A program made the position numbers and the translations under genes. From Arthrobacter saudimassiliensis (GTDB lineage: Bacteria > Actinomycetota > Actinomycetes > Actinomycetales > Micrococcaceae), in assembly GCA_900016675.1 (NCBI GenBank), contig LN483070.1, positions 744,001-808,000 on the forward strand: a stretch of DNA of 64,000 nucleotides. The letters run 5' to 3'. The notes under the pieces were generated by a model. The model saw only the letters and a list, made by a program, of their open reading frames with translations. It was not told where the DNA came from and did no database searches. Shown here one piece after another: positions 1-8,886 of the stretch. Position 1 is the stretch's first letter. Every line of letters starts with the position of its first letter.

Positions 1-161
1 AGGCCGTCGCCGGCGTTCCAGGTCCAGACCGGCCGCGGGCTGCGCTGCCGCTCCGCCACCGCGAGCACATCGGCGCGCAGCCTGGTCTCCTCGTGGGTCT
101 GGATATAGACCACGGGCACCCGTGCCTTCAGCGCCTGCTCAAAGTCCTCAGCGAATCCCAT
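1..161 (-). CDS. AAA-family ATPase (Ycf46-like), N-terminal fragment
   Basis: Only the first 53 codons are inside the window; the gene runs off the left edge. The translation begins MGFAEDFEQALKARVPVVYI and continues with a THEETR stretch and a VWTWN stretch. That pattern (short helix, 'ARxPxxYIxTxEE', then 'xxTW') resembles the non-ATPase N-terminal part of Ycf46-like AAA ATPases. The ATG at 161 is preceded by an AGGGGGG ribosome binding site; an in-frame ATG at 173 lies upstream of that site and is less likely. The Walker motifs would lie outside the window, so the family call is tentative. Confidence 0.5.
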   Translation of the reverse strand, partial: MGFAEDFEQALKARVPVVYIQTHEETRLRADVLAVAERQRSPRPVWTWNAGDG

Positions 162-242
162 TGCCCCCCTCATGTCATTGCGCCACAACTGTAACGCCCG
201 CCGGCCGTGAACCACGGCACGTTCGCGGCTGCGAACCCCGCC

Positions 243-1061
243 TTACCCCATCCGGAGAAACTCCAGGCCCCAGCTGTCCGGGGTGTCGACCTGCACCCAG
301 ACAGGCCCGGGGTTCCGGCTGCACCCCAGATCCCGCTCGGAGTCGACCGTCACAAGAAGCCCGTCCTCGTCCTCGTGATACAGCGCCATGTACGGAAGGT
401 CCTGCTCCGGACCAAACTGCGACCAGTCCCAGACGGGGGCGAGGCTGCAGTCTTCAGAGCGCACCACGCCCGGGCCTTCTCCCCGGGCAAAGTACTCAAA
501 GTCCTCCCCGAGGAACCTCATCTCCTCATCGACCGGAACGGCGGTGACCGGGATCGGTTCCAGGGCCCTCATGTCGATGCTCCAGTCACCGCCGGCCTCG
601 ACGTAGAGGGTGTCCACTCCGTCCGGCAGCAGGGCCAGCCGCGGATCCGGCACCCAGAACCCGTCATAGTTCTCGTCCAGCGTGTGGCGCACCGGGCCGT
701 CGGAGGAGGGCTCGATCCAGCTGACGCGGGTGGCGGAGTCGGTCTCGATGACGACCCGGACGGGCCGCGGGGCAGCACCGGAACCGGTCAGCTCCTCCGG
801 CAAGGTCAGGACCGCCCGTCCGCCGGCTGCCCACCGATACCCGTCGTCGGTACGTTCCGGCGCCGGAGTCCGGGCGTAGCCGGGTTCCACCCAGGGGGCA
901 GGCAGCGTTCCGGGCGCGGCGACCCGCCAGCCGACCGCGCCCACGGCGGAGGAGATGACGGACCGGGGGCCGGGCAGCAGGACCAGGGCGGCCAGCATCA
1001 ACACCCCGGCCAGCGAGGTGCCGATGGAAAAGCGGCGCATCCGCCTGTTCGCCCGGTCCAT
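243..1061 (-). CDS. exported or membrane-anchored hypothetical protein, 272 aa
   Basis: I do not recognise this family. The protein starts with a basic stretch (RANRRMRR) followed by a hydrophobic segment at about residues 12-32, so it is probably a single-pass membrane anchor or uncleaved signal with the bulk outside the cell. The rest is rich in Trp, Pro, Asp and Glu, has several beta-like stretches and ends WGLEFLRMG. The ATG at 1061 has a GAGGAGG site about 6 nt upstream; an in-frame ATG at 1091 lies before that site and is unlikely. It is divergent from purH, with no partner gene on its strand, so context gives no function. Confidence 0.7.
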   Translation of the reverse strand: MDRANRRMRRFSIGTSLAGVLMLAALVLLPGPRSVISSAVGAVGWRVAAPGTLPAPWVEPGYARTPAPERTDDGYRWAAGGRAVLTLPEELTGSGAAPRPVRVVIETDSATRVSWIEPSSDGPVRHTLDENYDGFWVPDPRLALLPDGVDTLYVEAGGDWSIDMRALEPIPVTAVPVDEEMRFLGEDFEYFARGEGPGVVRSEDCSLAPVWDWSQFGPEQDLPYMALYHEDEDGLLVTVDSERDLGCSRNPGPVWVQVDTPDSWGLEFLRMG

Positions 1062-1263
1062 GTCTTCCTCCTCATGCGAGCGCGGACGCACAGGGAATCC
1101 GCTTCAGGAAGAGTACCCGGCCGCCGCCGTCGTCGCCGCCGCCGTCGTCACCGCCGGCCGCGCGCCCCGGCGGGGCCGCAAGGCGAGCCTCGGCGGGCGG
1201 CAATTGAGACCGCCGGCCGCGGTTCTGTTACCCGCGGCCTGCAGCCCGCCGCCGCCCCCGGCA

Positions 1264-1269
1264 TAGACT
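1264..1269 (+). promoter_or_regulatory. putative purH -10 box (TAGACT)
   Basis: TAGACT fits the actinobacterial TANNNT -10 pattern and lies about 78 nt before the purH start codon. No convincing -35 element is visible. The leader between the two does not fold into a ZTP-type aptamer that I can recognise, unlike the glyA leader. Confidence 0.35.
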
Positions 1270-1346
1270 GGCCCCAGGCCCGCCCGGCCCCGATCCGAGG
1301 CGCCGGAGGGTCCGTATCGCCGAACCCCATCATCTGGAGTGCCTTC

Positions 1347-2948
1347 GTGAACAACGCCCCCCTTGACCGTGTTCCCATCCGCCGGGCCCTGATCTCGGTC
1401 TATGACAAGACGGGGCTCACCGAGCTCGCCACGGGCCTGGCCGCTGCCGGTGTCCGGATTGTCTCCACCGGGTCCACCGCGAAGCAGATTGCGGCAGCGG
1501 GCGTCGCGGTCACCGAGGTCGCCGAAGTGACCGGCTTCGAGGAATGCCTGGACGGGCGGGTCAAGACCCTGCACCCGCGGGTGCACGCCGGCATCCTGGC
1601 CGACCGCCGCCGCGCCGACCATGTGGAGCAGCTCGAGGCGCTGGGCATCGAGGCCTTCGACCTGGTGGTGGTGAACCTGTACCCGTTCGTGGAGACCGTG
1701 GCTTCGGGCGCCGGCCAGGACGAGGTCGTGGAGCAGATCGACATCGGCGGTCCCTCGATGGTCCGCGCCGCCGCCAAGAACCACCCCTCCGTCGCCGTCG
1801 TGGTCGACCCGGCCCGCTACGGCGACGTCGTGGACGCCGCAGCCGAAGGCGGCTTCACGCTGGGCCAGCGCCGCCGCCTCGCCGCCGACGCGTTCGCCCA
1901 CACCGCCGCCTACGACACCGCCGTCGCGACCTGGACCGCCCGGCAGTTCGGCGGCGACGGCGCCTGGCCGCCCTACGCCGGCCTGGCCCTGGAGCGCTCC
2001 GAGGTGCTGCGCTACGGCGAGAACCCGCACCAGGACGCCGCCCTCTACGTGGACAAGGCCGCGGCGCCGGGCATCGCGCAGGCCGACCAGCTGCACGGCA
2101 AGGCGATGTCCTACAACAACTACGTCGACGCCGACGCCGCCCTGCGGGCCGCCTTCGACTTCGACGAGCCGGCCGTGGCGATCATCAAGCACGCCAACCC
2201 GTGCGGCGTTGCCGTCGCCGGCCCCGGCGCCGCCGATCCCATCGCCGACGCGCACCGCAAGGCCCACGCCTGCGACCCGGTCTCCGCGTTCGGCGGCGTG
2301 ATCGCCGCGAACCGCACCGTCACCGCCGGCATGGCCGAGTCCGTCAAGGACATCTTCACCGAAGTGGTCATCGCCCCGGACTTCGAGCCGGAGGCGGTCC
2401 GGATCCTCTCCGCCAAGAAGAACATCCGCCTGCTCGCGCTGCCCGAGGGGTACGGGAAGATCGACGCCGAGCTCCGGCAGGTCTCCGGCGGCATGCTCGT
2501 ACAGAAGCGTGACGCCCTGCAGGCCGAAGGCGACGACCCCGCGAACTGGACCCTGGCCAGCGGACCGGCCGCCGACGACGCGGTGCTGGCGGACCTGGCC
2601 TTCGCCTGGCGGGCCGTGCGGGCCGCCAAGTCCAACGCGATCCTCCTGGCCCGCGACGGCGCCTCGGTGGGCGTGGGCATGGGCCAGGTCAACCGGGTCG
2701 ATTCCTGCCGCCTCGCCGTCGAGCGGGCCAACACGCTCGGGCCCGACGGCGCGGACCGCGCCCGCGGCTCGGTGGCGGCGTCGGACGCCTTCTTCCCCTT
2801 CGCCGACGGACTGCAGATCCTGATCGACGCCGGCGTGCGCGCCGTCGTCCAGCCCGGCGGTTCGGTACGGGACCAGGAGGTCATCGACGCCGCGCAGGCC
2901 GCCGGCATCACCATGTACTTCACCGGCGCCCGGCACTTCTTCCACTAG
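1347..2948 (+). CDS. purH: bifunctional AICAR formyltransferase / IMP cyclohydrolase
   Basis: Catalyses the last two steps of de novo IMP synthesis: formyl transfer from 10-formyl-THF to AICAR, then ring closure of FAICAR. The 533-aa length is normal. The N-terminal MGS-like cyclohydrolase domain (about residues 10-150) shows SVYDKTGL and [16 protein letters not shown]. The AICAR transformylase domain follows, with the active-site Lys-His of IIKHANPCG near residue 281. The GTG start at 1347 has a TGGAG site 7 nt upstream. The frame stays open upstream to 207, but that part is GC-driven and has no PurH similarity. No purN precedes it here, unlike many actinobacteria. It feeds the same one-carbon pool as purU, glyA and folD further along. 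Confidence 0.97.
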   Translation: MNNAPLDRVPIRRALISVYDKTGLTELATGLAAAGVRIVSTGSTAKQIAAAGVAVTEVAEVTGFEECLDGRVKTLHPRVHAGILADRRRADHVEQLEALGIEAFDLVVVNLYPFVETVASGAGQDEVVEQIDIGGPSMVRAAAKNHPSVAVVVDPARYGDVVDAAAEGGFTLGQRRRLAADAFAHTAAYDTAVATWTARQFGGDGAWPPYAGLALERSEVLRYGENPHQDAALYVDKAAAPGIAQADQLHGKAMSYNNYVDADAALRAAFDFDEPAVAIIKHANPCGVAVAGPGAADPIADAHRKAHACDPVSAFGGVIAANRTVTAGMAESVKDIFTEVVIAPDFEPEAVRILSAKKNIRLLALPEGYGKIDAELRQVSGGMLVQKRDALQAEGDDPANWTLASGPAADDAVLADLAFAWRAVRAAKSNAILLARDGASVGVGMGQVNRVDSCRLAVERANTLGPDGADRARGSVAASDAFFPFADGLQILIDAGVRAVVQPGGSVRDQEVIDAAQAAGITMYFTGARHFFH

Positions 2949-2955
2949 GCAGTTC

Positions 2956-2984
2956 GGCGGGGCGGGCAGCGATCCCGTCCCGCC
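2956..2984 (+). terminator. GC-rich hairpin after purH
   Basis: An 11-bp stem (GGCGGGGCGGG with CCCGTCCCGCC, one G-U pair) closes a 7-nt loop just after the purH stop. There is no T-tract, as is common in high-GC actinobacterial terminators. Confidence 0.6.
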
Positions 2985-3132
2985 GCCGCAGCCCGGCGTC
3001 CGGCCCGCGACCCAATTTAGGGGCGCAAACGTGCGCTGTGGCATAGTTGAGGCAGAAACCAGACCAAGAATGGACGGGCTCCGTCATGCCAAAAGTCATG
3101 TCCGGGGCCCACGAATCACACTAGGAGTTTGT

Positions 3133-4353
3133 GTGGCTGAGAAGATCAAGGTCGTAGGCTCCGTCGTCGAGCTCGACGGCGACGAGATGACCCGCATCAT
3201 CTGGCAGTTCATCAAGGACCGCCTGATCAACCCGTACCTGGACGTAGACCTGAAGTACTACGACCTCTCGATCCAGAACCGCGACGCGACCAACGACCAG
3301 GTCACCATCGACGCCGCGAACGCCATCAAGGAACACGGCGTGGGCGTCAAGTGCGCCACCATTACTCCGGATGAGGCCCGGGTCGAGGAATTCGGCCTGA
3401 AGAAGATGTGGGTGTCCCCGAACGGAACCATCCGCAACATCCTCGGCGGCGTGGTCTTCCGCGAGCCGATCATCATCTCCAACATCCCCCGCCTGGTCCC
3501 GGGCTGGAACAAGCCGATCATCATCGGCCGCCACGCGCACGGCGACCAGTACAAGGCGACGAACTTCAAGGTTCCCGGCGCCGGCACCCTGACCCTGACC
3601 TACACTCCCGCCGACGGCGGCGAGGAGATCAAGCAGCAGGTCGTCACCTACCCCGAAGAGGGCGGCGTGGCCATGGGCATGTACAACTTCAACGAGTCCA
3701 TCAAGGACTTCGCACGCGCTTCCTTCGCCTACGGCCTGCAGCGCAACTACCCGGTGTACCTCTCCACCAAGAACACGATCCTGAAGGCCTACGACGGCCA
3801 GTTCAAGGACCTGTTCCAGGAGGTGTTCGACAACGAGTTCAAGGACAAGTTCGAAGCCGCCGGCCTGACCTACGAGCACCGCCTCATCGACGACATGGTC
3901 GCCTCGGCCATGAAGTGGGAGGGCGGCTACGTCTGGGCCTGCAAGAACTACGACGGCGACGTCCAGTCCGACACCGTCGCGCAGGGCTTCGGCTCGCTGG
4001 GCCTGATGACCTCCGTGCTGATGACCCCGGACGGCAAGACCGTCGAGGCCGAGGCCGCCCACGGCACCGTGACCCGCCACTACCGCCAGCACCAGCAGGG
4101 CAAGCCCACCTCCACCAACCCGATCGCTTCGATCTTCGCGTGGACCCGTGGCCTGATGCACCGCGGCAAGCTGGACAACACCCCCGAGGTCATCAACTTC
4201 GCCGAGACCCTGGAAGACGTCGTCGTCAAGACCGTCGAGTCCGGCAAGATGACCAAGGACCTGGCCCTGCTCGTGGGCAAGGACCAGGAATGGCTGACCA
4301 CCGAGGACTTCCTCGCCGCCCTGGACGAGAACCTCAAGGCCCGCCTGGGCTAG
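3133..4353 (+). CDS. icd: NADP-dependent isocitrate dehydrogenase, homodimeric type
   Basis: TCA-cycle enzyme that oxidatively decarboxylates isocitrate to 2-oxoglutarate with NADP+. The 406-aa protein starts [20 protein letters not shown] and carries the substrate-binding SPNGTIRN motif near residues 95-102. This is the eukaryote-like homodimeric class (about 405 aa), not the monomeric class of about 740 aa found in corynebacteria. The GTG at 3133 has AGGAG 5 nt upstream. It is monocistronic, between hairpin terminators. A CATAGT box near 3042 could be its -10. Confidence 0.96.
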   Translation: MAEKIKVVGSVVELDGDEMTRIIWQFIKDRLINPYLDVDLKYYDLSIQNRDATNDQVTIDAANAIKEHGVGVKCATITPDEARVEEFGLKKMWVSPNGTIRNILGGVVFREPIIISNIPRLVPGWNKPIIIGRHAHGDQYKATNFKVPGAGTLTLTYTPADGGEEIKQQVVTYPEEGGVAMGMYNFNESIKDFARASFAYGLQRNYPVYLSTKNTILKAYDGQFKDLFQEVFDNEFKDKFEAAGLTYEHRLIDDMVASAMKWEGGYVWACKNYDGDVQSDTVAQGFGSLGLMTSVLMTPDGKTVEAEAAHGTVTRHYRQHQQGKPTSTNPIASIFAWTRGLMHRGKLDNTPEVINFAETLEDVVVKTVESGKMTKDLALLVGKDQEWLTTEDFLAALDENLKARLG

Positions 4354-4377
4354 ATCCGTCCGGATCAGTGCAACCGC

Positions 4378-4413
4378 GTTCGGCGCGGCCCCGCAGAGGG
4401 GGCCGCGCCGAAC
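4378..4413 (+). terminator. intrinsic terminator after icd
   Basis: A perfect 15-bp stem (GTTCGGCGCGGCCCC with its exact complement) around a 6-nt loop, 25 nt after the icd stop. No T-tract follows. Confidence 0.8.
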
Positions 4414-4466
4414 GGCGTTAACGCGCCCGTAACAAAGTCGCCGGCCCCCGGGAGCGGTGCCAGCAT

Positions 4467-5462
4467 ATGGGGATGTCAACGAACCAGCCGGCGGAGACCG
4501 CCCGCCACGCCGAGGAACGCAGCGCCCGGGTGGCCGTGACGCTCTTCCCCCTGCTCATCCTGGCCGGGGGAGCGGTGGCCCTGTTCTTTCCGGAACCCTT
4601 CACCGGGCTGTCCCCGTTCATCAACCCGGGCCTGATGCTCATCATGTTCGGCATGGGCCTGACCCTCACCCTGCCGGACTTCGGACTCGTGGTCCGCCAG
4701 CCGCTGCCCGTGCTGCTCGGAGTCGTGGCCCAGTACGTGATCATGCCCCTGCTCGGCTGGGGGATATCCGCCGCCCTCGGCCTGCCGCCGGCCCTGGCCG
4801 CCGGAGTCATTCTCGTCGGCTGCGCGCCGGGCGGGACCGCCTCCAACGTCGTGACCTACCTGGCCCGCGGCAACGTCGCCCTGTCAGTGGCCATGACCAG
4901 CGTCTCCACGCTGCTGGCCCCCCTGTTCACCCCGCTGCTGACCCTCTGGCTGGCCGGACAGTACCTGCCCGTGGACCCGGCGTCCATGGCGCTGTCCATC
5001 GTGCAGATCGTGCTGGTCCCCGTGATCCTGGGGCTGGCCGTGCGCGCGCTGGCGCCGCGGCTGGTGGACCGCGTCCTGCCCGCCCTGCCCTGGGTCTCGG
5101 TGGCCGCGATCACCTTCGTGGTGATCGCCGTCGTCGCCGGCAGCGCGGAGGCGATCTTCAGCGCCGGCCTGCTGATCCTGCTCGCGGTCATCCTGCACAA
5201 CGGGCTGGGCTATGCACTGGGCTACGGCGCGGCCAAGGCGTTCCGGCTGCCGGTGCCGTCGCGGCGCACCATGGCGGTGGAGGTCGGCATGCAGAACTCG
5301 GGGCTGGCGGCGGGGCTGGCCAAGACCTACTTCGCCCCGGAGGCCGCGCTGCCGGGTGCCGTGTTCTCCGTCTGGCACAACGTCTCCGGCGCCCTGATGG
5401 CCGCCATCTGGCGGCGCAGCGGCGCCGCCGCAGACCAGGTGGAGGAACCGGCGCCGCGCTGA
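4467..5462 (+). CDS. bile acid:sodium symporter family (BASS) transporter
   Basis: A 331-aa integral membrane protein with about nine hydrophobic segments. After a short polar N-terminus, the first helix leads into FINPGLMLIMFGMGLTLTLPDF, then a CAPGGTASNV motif near residue 120, and near the C-terminus EVGMQNSGLAAGLA. These are hallmarks of the BASS family, which import bile acids, pantoate, keto acids or other organic anions with sodium. The substrate cannot be deduced from context. Two ATGs (4467 and 4473) are possible starts. The gene stands alone between two strong terminators. Confidence 0.9.
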   Translation: MGMSTNQPAETARHAEERSARVAVTLFPLLILAGGAVALFFPEPFTGLSPFINPGLMLIMFGMGLTLTLPDFGLVVRQPLPVLLGVVAQYVIMPLLGWGISAALGLPPALAAGVILVGCAPGGTASNVVTYLARGNVALSVAMTSVSTLLAPLFTPLLTLWLAGQYLPVDPASMALSIVQIVLVPVILGLAVRALAPRLVDRVLPALPWVSVAAITFVVIAVVAGSAEAIFSAGLLILLAVILHNGLGYALGYGAAKAFRLPVPSRRTMAVEVGMQNSGLAAGLAKTYFAPEAALPGAVFSVWHNVSGALMAAIWRRSGAAADQVEEPAPR

Positions 5463-5477
5463 CCGGGCGGACCGCGA

Positions 5478-5527
5478 CGGCAGGGAGCCGGGGCGGAAAC
5501 GCGTGCTTCCGCCCCGGCTCCCTGCCG
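5478..5527. terminator. bidirectional terminator between transporter and hsp20
   Basis: A perfect 21-bp stem with an 8-nt loop lies between the converging transporter and hsp20 genes, so it can serve both strands. Confidence 0.85.
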
Positions 5528-5585
5528 TTATCTCAGTGCCTCAGCGTGTCTGCATCAGTGTGTCAACGCACGCGCGGTTCGGTCC

Positions 5586-6155
5586 TCAACTGCCCGACCC
5601 CGGGGTGCCGGCTGAACCGTGGCCGCCGGAGCCGCCTTCGGAGCCGGACCCCATGGATCCGGATCCGCCGGAGGACATGCCGCTGCCGGAGGAGGAGCTG
5701 CTGCTGACCGACGCCGGCTCACTGGTGGCCGAGCCGGAGATGGTCTGGCCGTCCTTGTAGGACGCCGACACCTCGATCTTCCGCGGCTTGGCGCGCTCGG
5801 ACACCGGGATATGCACGCTCAGCACGCCGTTTTCATAGCGTGCCGAGATGTTGTCGATGTCGATACCCTGGCCGAGGTTCAGCTGCCGAAGGAAGGTGCC
5901 GGATTCCCGCTCGCGGGTCAGCCAGGTCGCGCCGTCGGGCACGTTGATGGTGCGCTCGGCGCGGATCGTCAGCAGCTGCCCGTCCACGTCGACGTCCACG
6001 GAGCCGGGGTCGATGCCGGGCAGATCGGCGTTGAGAATGTAGTGGTCGCCCTGCCGGTACAGGTCAATGGGCATCAGGCGAAGCCGCTGGCGGGGATCCA
6101 GGAGGGCACCCGCCATCCGGTCAAGTTCCCGGAACGGATCGAATTTCATGGCCAT
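5586..6155 (-). CDS. hsp20: small heat-shock protein, Hsp20/alpha-crystallin family
   Basis: An ATP-independent holdase chaperone of about 189 aa. The alpha-crystallin domain spans about residues 30-130. It shows a DLPGIDP motif near 44-50 and the conserved ENGVLSVHIPV near 108-118. The C-terminus is an unusual Ser/Gly-rich tail of about 45 residues, probably disordered. AAGGAG lies at 6165-6170, so ATG 6155 (spacing 9) is the best start; ATG 6161 is also possible. Upstream sit a perfect HAIR element and a near-perfect CIRCE element, so repression by both HspR and HrcA is expected, with release on heat stress. Confidence 0.95.
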   Translation of the reverse strand: MAMKFDPFRELDRMAGALLDPRQRLRLMPIDLYRQGDHYILNADLPGIDPGSVDVDVDGQLLTIRAERTINVPDGATWLTRERESGTFLRQLNLGQGIDIDNISARYENGVLSVHIPVSERAKPRKIEVSASYKDGQTISGSATSEPASVSSSSSSGSGMSSGGSGSMGSGSEGGSGGHGSAGTPGSGS

Positions 6156-6230
6156 TGTCATCAACTCCTTGTTCACCGGGCCCGCCGGTCGGGCCGGTGG
6201 TAGTTCCTAGCGCTGCAGAAGGGTCGATAA

Positions 6231-6251
6231 CTTGAGTCCAAGCGACTCAAG
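6231..6251 (-). promoter_or_regulatory. HAIR element (HspR operator)
   Basis: The sequence is CTTGAGT-N7-ACTCAAG, an exact match to the HspR-associated inverted repeat known from actinobacterial dnaK and clpB promoters. It lies about 75 nt upstream of the hsp20 start. A TTGAGT within it could double as the -35 of the hsp20 promoter. Confidence 0.93.
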
Positions 6252-6263
6252 ATGGCAACAACG

Positions 6264-6290
6264 TTAGCACTCGGGTGCAGAGAGTGCCAG
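6264..6290 (-). promoter_or_regulatory. CIRCE element (HrcA operator)
   Basis: The + strand reads TTAGCACTC-N9-GAGTGCCAG. The left half-site is exact and the right half differs from GAGTGCTAA at two of nine positions. CIRCE is bound by the heat-inactivated repressor HrcA. It lies 12 bp from the HAIR element, on the distal side from hsp20. Confidence 0.88.
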
Positions 6291-6326
6291 ACTTCACGCG
6301 AAAAACAACCGGAGATCGACGCAGAC

Positions 6327-7796
6327 TCAGGCCGTGGGCCACAGGTGGACCGGATCGTTGCTGTGCATGAGCTCCCGGTAGCGCCGGGTCATTTGCGCCA
6401 GGGCATCGGGCCGGCCCATTCCCTCCGCTTCCAGGGCCAGGACCGTGTCGGACTGCCAGGTGGCCCCGTTGCGCTCGGTGCAGGCCCGATCGCGGAGCAC
6501 CCCCAGATACCGGTCCACCAGGCCGTCGTCCACGCCCAGCTCGCGCAGCCCGCGCTCCGCCTCGGGCAGCAGGTGCCGGATGATCAGCTCAGCCACCGGA
6601 ATCTCGCCGATGCCGGGCCAGTACACCGACGCCGCGAGTCCGCGCCGGGCGCAGGCCAGGAAGTTCTCGGTGGCGGTTTTGAACGCCATGCGCGTCCACA
6701 CGGGCCGTTCCGAGGTGCGCATGACCTGCATCAGCCCGTAGAAGAAGGCCGCATTCGCCACCACGTCCAGGACCGTCGGCCCGGCGGGCAGCACCCGGTT
6801 CTCCAGTCGGAGGTTGGGCACCCGGCCCCCGGGGTCGTAGATCGGCCGGTTCCAGCGGTACACGGTTCCGTTGTGCAGCCTCAGCTCCGGCAGCAGGGGA
6901 GCGCCGGCCTCCGTGTGGACGCCGGAGTTGTCGGACAGCTCGGGCAGGAGGGCCGGAAAGTAGCGGACGTTCTCCTCGAACAGGTCGAAGATCGAGGTGA
7001 TCCACCGTTCCCCGAACCAGACCCGGGGGCGGACGCCCTGGTTGCGCATCTCCGGAGGGCGGGTGTCGATGGCCTGCTTGAACAGTTCGATCCGGGTCTC
7101 CTGCCAGAGCAGGCGCTCCAGGAAGACCGGGGAGTTGGCGGCCAGCGCCACCTGGGGGGCCGCGATCACCTGGGCCGCGTTCCAGGCCGGCGCGAATTCC
7201 TCCGGCCTGAGCTCCAGGTGAAGCTGGACCGAGGTGCATGCGGCCTCGGGTGCGATGCTGGCCGCATAGAAGGACAGGGTTTCGGATCCGGTCAGGTTCA
7301 GGAGCACATCCTCGCCGCGGGCCTGGAGCACGGAGGTGTTCAGGGCGGCGTAGCGGTGGCCGCTGCTGAGCCATTCATCGGTCGTGAGGATTTCCGGCCG
7401 GAGGGTGGGCAGGATGCCCACCATCAGGATTCCGGTCTCGAGATCCGATGCCTGTTCCTCCGCCCGGTTCAGCTGCCGCCTCAGGCTGTCCTCGAGGCGC
7501 TGCAGTCCGTCACCGGCGATGCTGAGGGCCGGGTGGTTCATCTCGATGTTGAAGGCGCCGATCTCCGTCTGGAAGGCGGGATCGGCGATCCGGTCCAGGA
7601 CGGCGTCGTTGCGCATGGCGGGGGAGCCGTCCTTGTTGATGAGGTTCAGCTCCAGCTCAAGCCCGATGCACGCCGAGTCCGCGAACTCGGCGGTGCCCAG
7701 GAACCTGGCGAAGCGGTCGAGGTTTTCCAGCAGCCGCTGGCGGTACCGGGTCCGCTGCTCGCGGCTGAATTCCCTGCTGTTGACTTCCGCGCCCAT
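6327..7796 (-). CDS. glutamate-cysteine ligase family (GCS2) protein
   Basis: A 489-aa protein of the carboxylate-amine ligase/GCS2 type, which couples an amino-acid carboxylate to an amine using ATP. The N-terminal core shows GLELELNLI near residue 45 and EIGAFNIEMNHP further on, typical acidic metal-binding strands of the family. Micrococcaceae use mycothiol rather than glutathione, so gamma-glutamylcysteine synthesis for glutathione is unlikely. An EgtA-like role is possible, but no egtB, egtC or egtD gene is near. The ATG at 7796 lacks a clear ribosome binding site. The frame is open further upstream, but that part looks non-coding. Confidence 0.8.
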   Translation of the reverse strand: MGAEVNSREFSREQRTRYRQRLLENLDRFARFLGTAEFADSACIGLELELNLINKDGSPAMRNDAVLDRIADPAFQTEIGAFNIEMNHPALSIAGDGLQRLEDSLRRQLNRAEEQASDLETGILMVGILPTLRPEILTTDEWLSSGHRYAALNTSVLQARGEDVLLNLTGSETLSFYAASIAPEAACTSVQLHLELRPEEFAPAWNAAQVIAAPQVALAANSPVFLERLLWQETRIELFKQAIDTRPPEMRNQGVRPRVWFGERWITSIFDLFEENVRYFPALLPELSDNSGVHTEAGAPLLPELRLHNGTVYRWNRPIYDPGGRVPNLRLENRVLPAGPTVLDVVANAAFFYGLMQVMRTSERPVWTRMAFKTATENFLACARRGLAASVYWPGIGEIPVAELIIRHLLPEAERGLRELGVDDGLVDRYLGVLRDRACTERNGATWQSDTVLALEAEGMGRPDALAQMTRRYRELMHSNDPVHLWPTA

Positions 7797-7942
7797 GGAT
7801 GAAGATAACCACGGCGGATAAGGGATGTATAGCGTTCCGCGGACCGGAAACACGCCGGCCGGGTTCCGGTCGGCGCCCGTCCGCAAGGCGCAGGGGCTGC
7901 CCCCGCAGGAGGGCCCGGGAAACAGGGTGGAGTTGCCCGGAA

Positions 7943-7964
7943 GATCATAAGTGTGCTTATGATC
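7943..7964 (+). promoter_or_regulatory. perfect palindrome upstream of the 8-10 kb operon
   Basis: Two perfect 9-bp arms (GATCATAAG and CTTATGATC) flank a TGTG spacer. It is conspicuously AT-rich for this genome and starts about 77 nt before the first gene of the operon. It could be a repressor or activator operator, or a divergent promoter core. The protein that binds it is not identifiable from the window. Confidence 0.7.
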
Positions 7965-8019
7965 ATTCCACCGGAACATCGGAATCCCAGATGCAGTCGT
8001 TTGACGAGAAAGGGCGAAG

Positions 8020-8886
8020 ATGACAGAGAACGCCAATCCCGGCCAGGGAAGCCACGCGGCGGCACCGCTGCCTGCAGACACCACGGGCGGCGCCGAAGGC
8101 CAGTCCCGCACCGAGGCCGTGAAGCAGCAGGCCGACGCCGCGAAGGCGCAGGCCGGGGACGTCGCCCAGCACGCCGCGGACAGCGCCCAGCAGGTTGCCT
8201 CCACCGCCAAGGAGCAGGTGACCGAGGTTGCTTCCGAGGTGAAGACCAATGCCAGGGACCTGTACGACCAGGCCCGCTCGGACCTGACCGAGCAGGCCGG
8301 CGCCCAGCAGCAGAAGGTGGCCGAGGGCCTGCGCTCGGTCGCCGATGAACTCCAGAGCATGGCGCGCTCCTCCGAGCAGCCCGGGCTCGCCTCGGACCTG
8401 GTCCGGCAGGTCGCCGATCGTACCTCCTCGGCCGCTTCATGGCTGGACGGCAGGGATCCCGGCTCCCTCGTCAGCGAGGTCAAGGACTTCGCCCGACGCC
8501 GCCCGGGAGCCTTCCTCGCCCTCGCCGCGGGCGCCGGACTGCTCGCCGGCCGGCTGACGAAGAGCCTGAGCGCCGGGGCCCCGGAGTCCGGCACCGCGCC
8601 GGCGTCGGCTCCCACTGCCTCCATCCCCGCCGCCCCCGCCGTTCCTCCGGCCGCCGCACCGCCGACGCCGCCGGGTCCGGCTGTGCCGCCGGTGCCTCCC
8701 GCTCCGGCAGCGGGCGCCGGGCCGGCCGGTACCGCTCCCGTGCCGCCTGCTCCCGTTCCGCCGGCAGCAGGCACCCACGGCTTCCCCGAGCAGCCGTCGC
8801 CGCAGCACCGGGTGCCCGAGGACCTGCTCCCGCCGGCACAGCCCGGCGGACCCGTTGACCCCTTCGCAGGCGGTCGTCACTCATGA
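8020..8886 (+). CDS. amphipathic-helix / Pro-Ala-rich membrane-associated protein, 288 aa
   Basis: First gene of a four-gene operon. Residues 25-115 form long Ala/Gln/Lys/Glu-rich heptad-like helices resembling apolipoprotein- or LEA-type amphipathic repeats. A basic patch (FARRRPG) leads into a hydrophobic Ala/Gly/Leu segment near residues 165-185. The last 100 residues are Pro/Ala-rich and low in complexity. No enzyme motif is visible. The C-terminus overlaps the next gene by 4 nt (ATGA), so the two are probably co-translated. The context with Holin-X and DUF3618 genes suggests an envelope or stress role (inference). Confidence 0.8.
   Translation: MTENANPGQGSHAAAPLPADTTGGAEGQSRTEAVKQQADAAKAQAGDVAQHAADSAQQVASTAKEQVTEVASEVKTNARDLYDQARSDLTEQAGAQQQKVAEGLRSVADELQSMARSSEQPGLASDLVRQVADRTSSAASWLDGRDPGSLVSEVKDFARRRPGAFLALAAGAGLLAGRLTKSLSAGAPESGTAPASAPTASIPAAPAVPPAAAPPTPPGPAVPPVPPAPAAGAGPAGTAPVPPAPVPPAAGTHGFPEQPSPQHRVPEDLLPPAQPGGPVDPFAGGRHS

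Noticed and set aside
207-1346. In-frame extension of purH upstream to 207
   Set aside because: It would cross the divergent exported-protein gene. PurH similarity starts at the GTG with a ribosome binding site at 1347.
6252-7802. 516-codon open frame on the + strand
   Set aside because: Antisense to the GCS2-family gene, begins next to the CIRCE element, and has no protein-like pattern.
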